A stretch of 46,643 nucleotides of DNA from contig JAGVWC010000004.1 in the NCBI GenBank assembly GCA_018304465.1, positions 1 to 46,643 on the forward strand. The letters run 5' to 3'. The translations under genes and the position numbers were made by a program. This document shows, in pieces, positions 7,060 through 15,904 of the stretch. The notes beneath the pieces were generated by a model, which worked only from the letters and a program-made list of their open reading frames with translations, searched no databases and was not told where the DNA came from. Position 1 is the stretch's first letter, and each line of letters starts with the position of its first letter. Source of the DNA: Candidatus Iainarchaeum sp. Its GTDB lineage: Archaea; Iainarchaeota; Iainarchaeia; Iainarchaeales; JAGVWC01.

Positions 7060-8927
7060 GTTGATATCCGGCGGGTTGTTCTGGTTGATCTGAAAGTTGT
7101 GGTCGGAGTAGTCGGTGGTGGTTCCGTTTCGGTCTTGTCCGGTGAGTTTGATGTAGTAGTTTCCGTCGGTGGCTGTGGTGGTGTCCCAGGTGTAGTGGCA
7201 TGTGAATTGGGGTCCTGTTGAGTTGTGTATTCGAGTTGCGCGTTCAGGTCAATGGGTTGTCCAAACTCGCTTTCGAAATTGAAGTCGATGGTTTGGGTTC
7301 CGCTTAAAACGTTGTAATCCGACGGAGAAAGCACTTGCACGTAGGGACCGTTTTGATCGTAGTGGTATCCGATGTCGATCTTGCCGGTATCCAGTTTGTT
7401 GCTCTGATACGACGTGCGGATATTGAAGAAATTGTTGATGTCGACTCCGTTGGAATCCTCGTTTCCCGCGTTCAAGAGTGGTTGGCCGGCATTCGCATTG
7501 GTGTTCAACAAGAAGTTCCGGTCTGTTCCATCCGCGATAAACGGGGTTCCGCTTAGATACACGCTGCCGGTTCCTTCGGTGGCACCGGTGATATTCGTGT
7601 CGTTTGCCCAAAACGCGTTGTGGTTGGAGTCCAGTTGTCCGCCCTGGGCGTACACCGCGGTTCCCGTATTGAACGCGAAAATATTGTTGTAATTCTTTTG
7701 CACCACGCCATTAGTGTCCCGCGTGAGGATCGCGCCGCCAAACAAAACCGCGGAATTATTCGAAAACGTGTTGCTGTAAAAGTTGATCAAGCCGTTTTGG
7801 TCCCAGACGCCGCCTCCGCTTCGCGCCTTGTTGTCCGCGAACAAGTTATTGTAAAAATTGACGATGTTTCCAAGATTATACAATCCGCCCCCATTTCGGT
7901 CCGATGACGTGGTGACGACGTTTCCGGTGATGGTATTGTTGTAAAAGTTCGTGATGGTTCGCAGATTATACACGCCGCCGCCGTATGACCCGTAGGAATT
8001 GTTGTCCCGAATCGTGTTGTTGAAAAAATTCGTCACGTTTCCCGATGCTGTGTCAAACAAGACCCCGCCGCCTTTTCCGGCTGATTTGTTGTTGGTGATG
8101 ACGTTGCCGTAAAAATTGGTGATGGTATGCCCGTTGCCGAAAAACGCTCCGCCGCCACCGCCGTTACTTTCAATGCCCGTGTTATACGTGAGGGTGTTGT
8201 TGTAAAAATTGGTGATCCCCCCCCATGAGGTAATCGCGCCGCCGTAACTTCCTCCTTGGTTTTGCGTGAAGGTATTGTTGTAGAAATTGGTGATGGCACC
8301 ATGGAATCTCGCTATTCCGTACCCCGTGTAATTGTTTCGAATGACGTTGTTGTAAAAGTTCGTGATGGTCGGGCTGGTCGAATAAATGGCGATTCCCCCG
8401 CCGCTTGCGTTTCCGTTAATGTCGTGGATGGTGTTGTTGTAAATGTCGGTGACCCCACCGGATACGACCGCGATTCCCCCGCCAGTAAAGTCTCCGCAGT
8501 TTAGGTCGTGAATGTTGTTGTCATGGATCGACCCGATGTATCGCATTAAAACGATTCCGCGTTTTCCAAACTCGATATTTAAATCATCCAACGAATTGAC
8601 GTCAGACCAGACAAGAGCACCTGCAGCCAGATAAATCGCGGTGTTATAATCCGCTTTTTGGGGTGCTCCGGTGCTTCCGTTGATACTGGCTCCGATGGAG
8701 TTGTCATTGGCGCTCGTAAACGTGATTTTTTTGGCGCTTGTTCCCTGGGCTTTTAGCGCCCCCCCGGTCGTCACATTAATGAACGTGGTGCCGCCGGTTT
8801 TGTACTTGACGATCGCACCCGGTTGAATTGTCAACTGGCATCCGCGGACATCTATGTTTTCATCCACGTTCAAATAATACGTGTTTCCGTCGTACCATGT
8901 AACGTTGGCGTCTCCTGGTTGGCACAC
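7056..8927 (-). CDS. Giant surface protein, fragment C (super-module 5, beta-helix)
   Basis: 623 codons from an internal GTG; the correct frame is open upstream to about 9091. It begins with a module cap (CQPGDANVTWYDGNTYY, QPGAIVKYKTGG). It continues with more than ten short repeats of the type ITNFYNNTI-x-N-GG (about 25 residues each, parallel beta-helix), then DRNFLLN, DINNFFNIRTS, IDIGYHYDQN and an Ig-like tail. This module is more divergent than modules 2-4 and has the purest short-repeat array. The last 50 or so codons (after LEYTTQQ) are out of frame and translate the minus-one frame of a TGPQF...HYTWDTTT segment. A missing piece, by comparison about 60 nt (3n+1), explains the shift into fragment D. 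Confidence 0.75.
   Translation of the reverse strand: MCQPGDANVTWYDGNTYYLNVDENIDVRGCQLTIQPGAIVKYKTGGTTFINVTTGGALKAQGTSAKKITFTSANDNSIGASINGSTGAPQKADYNTAIYLAAGALVWSDVNSLDDLNIEFGKRGIVLMRYIGSIHDNNIHDLNCGDFTGGGIAVVSGGVTDIYNNTIHDINGNASGGGIAIYSTSPTITNFYNNVIRNNYTGYGIARFHGAITNFYNNTFTQNQGGSYGGAITSWGGITNFYNNTLTYNTGIESNGGGGGAFFGNGHTITNFYGNVITNNKSAGKGGGVLFDTASGNVTNFFNNTIRDNNSYGSYGGGVYNLRTITNFYNNTITGNVVTTSSDRNGGGLYNLGNIVNFYNNLFADNKARSGGGVWDQNGLINFYSNTFSNNSAVLFGGAILTRDTNGVVQKNYNNIFAFNTGTAVYAQGGQLDSNHNAFWANDTNITGATEGTGSVYLSGTPFIADGTDRNFLLNTNANAGQPLLNAGNEDSNGVDINNFFNIRTSYQSNKLDTGKIDIGYHYDQNGPYVQVLSPSDYNVLSGTQTIDFNFESEFGQPIDLNAQLEYTTQQDPNSHATTPGTPPQPPTETTTSNSPDKTETEPPPTTPTTTFRSTRTTRRIST
7087..7217. repeat. 131-bp repeat at frame break C/D
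   Basis: Identical to 8961-9091 except for two bases, by my reading. On the minus strand it encodes TGPQFTCHYTWDTTT to SDHNFQI, the end of the Ig-like part of a super-module. The reading frame breaks exactly where the two copies stop matching (at 7217/7218), immediately after GGTCCTG on the plus strand. Confidence 0.9.
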
Positions 8928-8956
8928 AGACGCGTACAGCGTGTTGTAAGCTGTGT

Positions 8957-11900
8957 TTAGGATCTGAAAGTTGTTGTCGGAGTAGTCGGTGTTGGTTCCG
9001 TTTCGGTCTTGTCCGGTGAGTTTGATGTAGTAGTTTCCGTCGGTGGCTGTGGTGGTGTCCCAGGTGTAGTGGCATGTGAATTGGGGTCCTGGATGATCAC
9101 CGTGCCAGAACCCGTACTGGTCGTCGTGTACTCCAATTGCGCGTTCAAATCCGCGGCTTGACCAAACTGCGATTCGACATTAAAATCAATCGACTGTGTG
9201 CCCACAAGGGTATTGAAATCGCTCGGACTGACAATGATAACCCCCGGTGCATTCTGATCAAAATGATACCCGATGTCGATTGTACCGAGGTCAAACCGAT
9301 TTGATTGTTGAGTGGTCCGAACGTTAAAGAAATTATTAATATCGACATTGTTCGAATCCACGCCGCCGGCATCCACTAGTTTTGCTCCGCCGGTTGAAGT
9401 CGTGTTGAGTAAAAAGTTTCGATCGGTCCCGTTTGCAATAAACGGATCGGTCGTGAAACCGGTCGCGGAATTAACGTCGTTATTCGTTTGACCGTTCACA
9501 GCGCCTGTTGACCCGACCTGAAAATACGCATTATTAGACACCGTTGCGGACGAATTGATATCTTTGAGTGCTTGTCCCATGTTCACGAACAAATTCCGCT
9601 GGATTTTTCCGGTGAAACTTTTGATGTTCATAATGCCGTATCCACCGGAAGCAAAATTGGCAAACGTGTTGTTGTAAATGTTTCCTGAAAATGCCGTGGT
9701 CAATCTGATGCCTGTTCCGGTGCCTGACCCGTTTAACAGGAGGTTATTGTAAATATCAGCCGAGCCGGTGTTTGCAAGCACGATATAATTCGCGTTTGCA
9801 GCCATGCTCACAAATCGGTTGTTGAAAATCGCCGAGCGTGAAGCCCCGGCGTTTATGATGTATACCCCATAATTAGCGCTGTTTTGGATCACGTTGTTGT
9901 AAATGGATCCGAACATCGTGCCGTTTCGGTAAAATACCTGCGACGCGCTGGTGAAGTTGTTGTCAAAAATGTCGCCTCTGTATTCTCCCGCGTTCCATGC
10001 ATAAATCGAATTGGTGGCGGAGACGAAGTTATTACGGTAAATGTGTCCCGAGATCGACCCGTCGGCGCTGGTGTCAATCGCAGTCGCCATCGACTTGAAC
10101 GAGTTTTGAAAAACGTTTGCGTCCGTGGCGCGCGTGAACTGGACTCCGGTAGTTCGAATATTTTGGAAGTTGGAATCGTGCACGCTTCCGATGTTTTGAT
10201 CCAAACGGATTCCGATGTTTGAATCGAGTATTCTCAGAAACGAAAACGAATCCGCTTTTGTCATTGCGGCATCGGATTTCACCCAAATCGCGTTGTTGTA
10301 GTCGCCTAATGCGGGGCTTCCGCTACAACCGCTTACCAGTTCGGTGTTTTGATTGGTGCTTCCAGAATAAGCGGATTGGTCTTTGCACGACGTGAAAATA
10401 ATGTTCGCGTCCGCGCGGCCATTCGCAATCAAACGGCCACCATTTACCACCTGAAGATTGGCACTGGTTTTGTATTTGATGACGGTTCCGGGTGCGATGT
10501 TGAGGTCTACTCCCGCACCCGTTATGTTGACATCACAGGTTAAGAGGTACGTGTTTTGATCCCAGTTGGTATCGCTAGAAATGTCGCCGCACACCGTGGT
10601 AGCACTGGTGTGACTGATTTGAAAGTTGTGGTCGGAATAATCGGTGGCTGTAAGTATATCCTCCGTGAAATCGACTCGGATGAAATAGTTTCCATCCGGA
10701 ATTCCGGTAGTGTCCCACTCATAATGACAAACATAGTGGGGTCCCGCGCTACAGTTGTACGCCGCCGCATCCAGTGTGTCGGAACTAATCGTGGTGCCGG
10801 CTCCAGGGTTTGTCGTGGAATAATATATTTCTAGTCCCAATGCGGATGGATCTGTTCCGTTTCGATCCGCGTTAAAGTCAATCGTTTGCGTTCCGGTTAA
10901 CACGTTATAATCATTCGGAGAGGTTACTTGTACAAAGGGGGCATTCTGATCTTGGTGGAAACCGATATCCACTTTTCCGGTGTCAAGCCGGCTGTTTTCC
11001 TGGGTGGTCCGCGACAAGAAAAATGCATCGGAATTCACGCCACCGGCATCCACTAATTTTGTTCCTCCCGTGGCGGTAATATTAAGCAAAAAATTCCGGT
11101 CGTTTACGCCGCCAAACGGATCCGTCGTAAAACCGGTCAGTGTGTTTTGGTCGCCGACGTGGTTATTCGGTGTTCCGCCTGGAGTTGAAACGTCAAAATA
11201 TCCGTTGAAAGCAACGGTCCCCGAATAGCTTGAACCGCCCGTAACTGCAAGCACGGTGCCCACGTTTGCAAACAAGTTTCGCTGGGTTTTTCCAGTCCAG
11301 TTTGCCCCGGTTCCGTTATGGAGCGCGTTTGTGGGGCCGAAAATCGTATTGTTATTGACGTCGCCGGTAATGTTGACGGCGCTTTCTACGACATCGCCGT
11401 TGTAAATCGCGTAGTTTCCGAAAAACGGGGCGAACAAGTTGTTGTAGATGTGGCCGCTGATAATTCCATCGGTAACCGTGCCGGTGTTGCTGATTCCAAT
11501 TCCGGCACCCGGAACTGCGGTGAATCGATTGTCGAAAATGGGTCCGCTAATGGTTCCGCCCTCATTGTTGATTCCGATTCCGGTGCCCATCCTGAAATTG
11601 TTGTCGCGAATCGCTCCGGAAACCGTAAGGCTTGCGATGTAAATTCCGTCTCCGCTTCCGGTGGCAACATTAAAGTCGTTGTCGTAAATGCTTCCCGAAA
11701 AAGTACCGTTGGTCACTGAAACGACATAGCTTTCGCTTCCCCTAAAACGATTATTGTAAATATTGCCGGTAAACGTGCTCGTAGTCATGCGAATGGCCGG
11801 CGACGCGTTAAAATCCAAAAAGAAATTGTTGTAAATGTGACCGTAATGCCCGCTGGCGGTATCAATCCCGGCAGCGCTGGCACTGAAATACTGGAACGCG

Positions 11901-14900
11901 TTGGAATAAATGTTCACGTCGCTTGAAAGCCGCAATAAGACGCCTCTTCCGTATGAGGTTGAAAAAAACGAGAAATTATTGTCATGAACGCTACCGATGT
12001 TTTGATCCAATTCCACTCCCACATTGGCGTCCCGGATTTTTAGGTACGAAAACGAATCCGATTTGGTCATTCCGGCAGTTCGACGAATGTGAATCGCAAC
12101 GTTATAGTCATTGGCGCTCGGACCTCCGGAACAACCCACTTGGGCGTTGGTATCGGCTCCGAAATTCTGGTCTTTGCACGACGTGAAAATAATGTTTTTG
12201 TCCGCCCGCCCGTTCGCCAGAATTCTTGCGTTGTTTAACACCGAAAGACTCACGCCTTCCTTGTACTTGACGATCGCGCCGGGCTGAATGTTCAAATCCA
12301 CGCTGCTTCCGGTCACGTTCACGTTACAGGTCAACAAATACGTGTTTCCGTCGTACCAGTTCTGGTCGCTTGTGATGTCTCCGCATCGCACGTTGTAATC
12401 CGAAGGACTGTTTAGCACTTGGAAATTTTGGTCGGAGTAATCTGCCATGCTTCCGTTATCATCGCTGCCTGTTAAGCGGATAAAATAATTTCCATCCGTC
12501 GCCTGGGTCGTATCCCATTCCACTGAACATCGCGCAACCGGAAAACCACTGGAGCACGTATAATCCGACACAGTTGTGCCCCCCGCAATTTCAGTCCCTG
12601 CATCACTGGGAGTAGGCGTATACGATATCGAAGCACCGACCCCGGCTTCGTAACTGAATCCGCTTTCCACGTTAAAATCGATCAATTGCGTTCCAGACAG
12701 AACATTGTAATCACTCGGAGAAAGCACTTGCACGTAGGGTGCGTTTTGATCGTAGTGGTAACCGATATCGATGGTTTGCGTGTCAAGCTTGTTGTTGGAT
12801 TGTGTGGTTCGCAGGTTGAAGAAATTGTTGACGTCCACGTTGTTGGAGTCGATTCCGCCGGCGTTTACGAGTTTGGCTCCGCCTGTACTCGTGGTGTTTA
12901 ACAAAAAGTTTCGATCGGTGTTTTCGGCGATGAAGGGGTCCGTCGTGAAACCGGTTTCGGTGTTTTGGTCTCCGACATGATGAGACGGAACGACGGAGGG
13001 TGCTTCGATCGTGGTCACGTTGAAATACGCATTGTTGCTTACGGTCGCGGTTGAATTGATGTCTTTGATTGCTTTTCCTGTTACGTGGGCGAACAAGTTG
13101 CGCTGGATTTGGCCGCTGAACGTGGCCGTACTGGCAATCGCGTTCGCGTCTCCCACATTGAAAAATAAGTTGTTGTATACCTGGCCATCTCCGTTTCCAC
13201 TTATGAGAATTCCCGTCGAGTTCAAGCCGATGGACAAGAACCGGTTGTTGTAAATCGAATACGCGCCGTTGTAATTGATTCTGAATTCAATTCCGGTCGA
13301 ATACGTCAGGAGCGAAAAATCATTGTTGTATATATTTCCGGATCGTGTCGTCGAGGCGGCGGTGAACCGGATTCCGGTGGTCCAGGCGGACATCGTGAAA
13401 TTATTGTCGTTGATCGAACCGTAAAAATGGTCGGTGACCGACAGACACGTCACAATGCAGGACAAAAACTTGTTCTTCGAAATGCTTCCGGACAAAGCGC
13501 CGGTCCCATAATACGGATAAGCCCCTCCGATGGCAAAGGTGTTGTTGAATATCTGCCCCGAATAACCCCTCGCACGGATCGAATACGTGTCATAACTGCC
13601 CATATTTCCGAAGTAGTTGTTGTATATCCACACGTTTGAATCATACGGGAAATAAATCGCGGAGATCGCTCCTGTCCAGATGTTATTGGTGATAAAACCA
13701 AAGTTGGAGTCGTGAATCGACCCGATGTTCAGATCCGTTTTCACCCCGAAGTTGGCGTCAAATATTTTCAAGTACGAAAACGAATCCGTTCCCGTCATTC
13801 CCGAACTAGACCGGACATAAATGGCGGTGTTGTAATCCCTTGGACTTGGCGCCCCGGCGCATCCGGCCGCGTCCGAAGTGTCTTCGTTGGTGCTTCCGGT
13901 GTAGGTGTTTTGGTCTTTGCAACTGGTGAAGATGATGTTTTTGTCGGGTGTTCCATTGGCGAGGATTCTTCCTCCGTTGGATGTAACGAGGCTGGTTCCG
14001 GTTCCAGAATATTTTACGACGGTTCCAGGAGCGATGTTTAAGTCGACTCCCGCACCCGTGACATTGACATCACAGGTCACCAGATACGTGTTTTGATCCC
14101 AGTTGGTGTCGACGGTGATGTTTCCACAGGTTTCGGTCCACGGATTTGCCGTGTTCTGGATTTGGAAGTTGTTGTCGCTGTAGTCGGTGGTGGTTCCGTT
14201 TCGGTCTTGTCCGGTTAGTTTGATGAAATAATTTGCATCCGCGGCTGTTGTCGTATCCCATGAATAGTGGCAACTAAATTGTGGTCCGGTAGAACAATTA
14301 TAGCTTGCTTGGTTGAGGTTTTGGTCGATGATCACCGTGCCAGAACCCGTACTGGTCGTCGTATACTCCAACTGCGCGTTCAAATCCGCTGCTTGTCCGA
14401 AACCCGATTCGACATTAAAATCAATCGATTGCGTACTCGTCAACGTGTTATAATCGCTTGGCGACACGACGATCACGAATGGCACGTTTTGGTCATGGTG
14501 ATAACCGATATCGACCTGGGCAAAGTCAAGCTTGTTGTTTTGCTGGGTGGTTCGGACGTTGAAGAAATTGTTGATATCCACGTTGTTCGAATCCACGCTG
14601 CCGGCGTTCACGAGCTTTAAGCCGCCGCTCGCGTTTTCGTTAAGCAAGAAATTCCGGTCGGATCCGTCCGCAAGAAACGGATCTGCACTGAATCCCGTCG
14701 TTGTATTCTGGTCTGCAACATGCTGGCTGGGAGTCCCACCCTCGTTGGATACGCCGTAGTACGCGTTGTTTGAAACCGTTCCGGAAAACGTTCCGCTTAG
14801 GCCATACAATTGTCGGACGAACAAGTTACGCTGAACACTTCCCGTAAAAGTAGCGTTGTTGTAAATCGCGCGTGCCGTGGTGCCTCCGTAGGCAAACGTG

Positions 14901-15904
14901 TTGTTGAAAATCCGACCGCTAAACGTTCCCACCGCAAGACCGAATCCCGCGTAGGGCCCGTTTGTTCGAACAAAAAGATTGTTGTAAATGTCGGAAGAAG
15001 TCGTGGAACCGGTGGAGGCCACGATGGACGCCGCATTGGCATTGGTGATGTTGAAAAAGCGGTTGTTATAGATGGGGCCCGTGGTGTTTCCGAGTAAAAA
15101 CATCATGTAGTCGCTTCCAGTGCCCGTAATCGTGTCAAAATTATTGTCATAGATTCTTCCGGTCATCGTGCCTGCTTGATAGATTCCGTGGCCCAGGGTG
15201 TTGTAAATCGTGTTGTTGTAAAAATCTCCGGAAAACGTTCCGCTGATATAAACCGCCATCGACCCGTCAAGAAAATTCGTGAACCGGTTGTTGTACACAC
15301 GGCCGCCCCACACAGAACCGGCCAAGTTTCGAATTCCGTATCCGGAAAAGTTAGAAAAGTTATTGTCGTAAAAATCAAGTTCGAATCTTCCGGACGCGAC
15401 GTAAAGTCCATATTTTCCGGTCGTTTGTCCCTCAAAACGATTCCGATAAATGCTTCCGTTCGAATCCGTGGAAGCGAAATACATCAGGTATGTCGCATCG
15501 CTGTTGGAAAAATTGTTGTCGTGGAATTGTCCGTCAAAATTTGAAGAAACATAAAATCCGTAGCTGCTTCCGGTCAAGTGAATGATATTGTTATCATAAA
15601 TATCTTGGTTGCATTGCGAAAGGTAGTAACAATAAATGAGTCCGCTTGAGTTGTTTAGGTCCTTGAACACGTTGTTATAGATTTTCCCGTCATTGATGCC
15701 CTGAAAATATGAAATTGTCCAAATTCCATTGCTGTCTTTGAACAGATTATTGTGAACGTTTCCCGTATGGGTTCCCAGGAAAAAGATCGGCATTCCGTTT
15801 CCTGTTCCAAGGCCAAAATCATGGAACACGTTATTGTAAACATTCACGTCGCTTGCGACAGTCAAATAAATTGCCGCTTGGGCATCGCCCGTAAAGCGTT
15901 TCAT
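8957..15904 (-). CDS. Giant surface protein, fragment B (super-modules 1 to 4)
   Basis: 2,315 codons. It contains most of super-module 1 and modules 2 (Cys codon at 14128), 3 (12385) and 4 (10591). Each has this order: cap CGDI-x-NW-D-x-NTYLLTCDVNVTG, then IAPGTVVKY, NGGRI-ANG, IIFTSCKDQN, GCSG, DSFSYLKI, IGSVHDSNF. A parallel beta-helix with many IYNN-x-F turns follows, then TTDPF, DRNFLLN, NNFFNVRTTQ, IDIGYH-DQN, and an Ig-like tail ending TDYSD-NFQI. The last ~30 codons are out of frame after GTVII, because by comparison with the module 1/2 boundary about 37 nt are missing at 9091. The first Met (15904) is an internal codon; there is no signal peptide, so the protein needs fragment A. It is extracellular and many N-x-T/S sequons suggest glycosylation. 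Confidence 0.8.
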   Translation of the reverse strand: MKRFTGDAQAAIYLTVASDVNVYNNVFHDFGLGTGNGMPIFFLGTHTGNVHNNLFKDSNGIWTISYFQGINDGKIYNNVFKDLNNSSGLIYCYYLSQCNQDIYDNNIIHLTGSSYGFYVSSNFDGQFHDNNFSNSDATYLMYFASTDSNGSIYRNRFEGQTTGKYGLYVASGRFELDFYDNNFSNFSGYGIRNLAGSVWGGRVYNNRFTNFLDGSMAVYISGTFSGDFYNNTIYNTLGHGIYQAGTMTGRIYDNNFDTITGTGSDYMMFLLGNTTGPIYNNRFFNITNANAASIVASTGSTTSSDIYNNLFVRTNGPYAGFGLAVGTFSGRIFNNTFAYGGTTARAIYNNATFTGSVQRNLFVRQLYGLSGTFSGTVSNNAYYGVSNEGGTPSQHVADQNTTTGFSADPFLADGSDRNFLLNENASGGLKLVNAGSVDSNNVDINNFFNVRTTQQNNKLDFAQVDIGYHHDQNVPFVIVVSPSDYNTLTSTQSIDFNVESGFGQAADLNAQLEYTTTSTGSGTVIIDQNLNQASYNCSTGPQFSCHYSWDTTTAADANYFIKLTGQDRNGTTTDYSDNNFQIQNTANPWTETCGNITVDTNWDQNTYLVTCDVNVTGAGVDLNIAPGTVVKYSGTGTSLVTSNGGRILANGTPDKNIIFTSCKDQNTYTGSTNEDTSDAAGCAGAPSPRDYNTAIYVRSSSGMTGTDSFSYLKIFDANFGVKTDLNIGSIHDSNFGFITNNIWTGAISAIYFPYDSNVWIYNNYFGNMGSYDTYSIRARGYSGQIFNNTFAIGGAYPYYGTGALSGSISKNKFLSCIVTCLSVTDHFYGSINDNNFTMSAWTTGIRFTAASTTRSGNIYNNDFSLLTYSTGIEFRINYNGAYSIYNNRFLSIGLNSTGILISGNGDGQVYNNLFFNVGDANAIASTATFSGQIQRNLFAHVTGKAIKDINSTATVSNNAYFNVTTIEAPSVVPSHHVGDQNTETGFTTDPFIAENTDRNFLLNTTSTGGAKLVNAGGIDSNNVDVNNFFNLRTTQSNNKLDTQTIDIGYHYDQNAPYVQVLSPSDYNVLSGTQLIDFNVESGFSYEAGVGASISYTPTPSDAGTEIAGGTTVSDYTCSSGFPVARCSVEWDTTQATDGNYFIRLTGSDDNGSMADYSDQNFQVLNSPSDYNVRCGDITSDQNWYDGNTYLLTCNVNVTGSSVDLNIQPGAIVKYKEGVSLSVLNNARILANGRADKNIIFTSCKDQNFGADTNAQVGCSGGPSANDYNVAIHIRRTAGMTKSDSFSYLKIRDANVGVELDQNIGSVHDNNFSFFSTSYGRGVLLRLSSDVNIYSNAFQYFSASAAGIDTASGHYGHIYNNFFLDFNASPAIRMTTSTFTGNIYNNRFRGSESYVVSVTNGTFSGSIYDNDFNVATGSGDGIYIASLTVSGAIRDNNFRMGTGIGINNEGGTISGPIFDNRFTAVPGAGIGISNTGTVTDGIISGHIYNNLFAPFFGNYAIYNGDVVESAVNITGDVNNNTIFGPTNALHNGTGANWTGKTQRNLFANVGTVLAVTGGSSYSGTVAFNGYFDVSTPGGTPNNHVGDQNTLTGFTTDPFGGVNDRNFLLNITATGGTKLVDAGGVNSDAFFLSRTTQENSRLDTGKVDIGFHQDQNAPFVQVTSPNDYNVLTGTQTIDFNADRNGTDPSALGLEIYYSTTNPGAGTTISSDTLDAAAYNCSAGPHYVCHYEWDTTGIPDGNYFIRVDFTEDILTATDYSDHNFQISHTSATTVCGDISSDTNWDQNTYLLTCDVNITGAGVDLNIAPGTVIKYKTSANLQVVNGGRLIANGRADANIIFTSCKDQSAYSGSTNQNTELVSGCSGSPALGDYNNAIWVKSDAAMTKADSFSFLRILDSNIGIRLDQNIGSVHDSNFQNIRTTGVQFTRATDANVFQNSFKSMATAIDTSADGSISGHIYRNNFVSATNSIYAWNAGEYRGDIFDNNFTSASQVFYRNGTMFGSIYNNVIQNSANYGVYIINAGASRSAIFNNRFVSMAANANYIVLANTGSADIYNNLLLNGSGTGTGIRLTTAFSGNIYNNTFANFASGGYGIMNIKSFTGKIQRNLFVNMGQALKDINSSATVSNNAYFQVGSTGAVNGQTNNDVNSATGFTTDPFIANGTDRNFLLNTTSTGGAKLVDAGGVDSNNVDINNFFNVRTTQQSNRFDLGTIDIGYHFDQNAPGVIIVSPSDFNTLVGTQSIDFNVESQFGQAADLNAQLEYTTTSTGSGTVIIQDPNSHATTPGTPPQPPTETTTSNSPDKTETEPTPTTPTTTFRS
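8961..9091. repeat. 131-bp repeat at frame break B/C
   Basis: Partner of 7087-7217 (two mismatches in 131 bases). As there, the reading frame breaks exactly at the end of the matching stretch. At the corresponding module 1/2 boundary (about 14160-14330) the gene is in frame and contains an extra stretch encoding DQNLNQASYNCS, which is missing here. Confidence 0.9.

Noticed and set aside
7900..8500. CRISPR-like or simple DNA repeat array
   Set aside because: The recurring GTTGTTGTAAA-type units are coding: they encode NFYNN turns of beta-helix coils at irregular spacing, without constant repeats and spacers.
7056..9091. Programmed ribosomal frameshifting to explain the split giant gene
   Set aside because: No slippery heptamer at the breaks, and comparison with the intact module boundary shows missing sequence instead of a simple shift.
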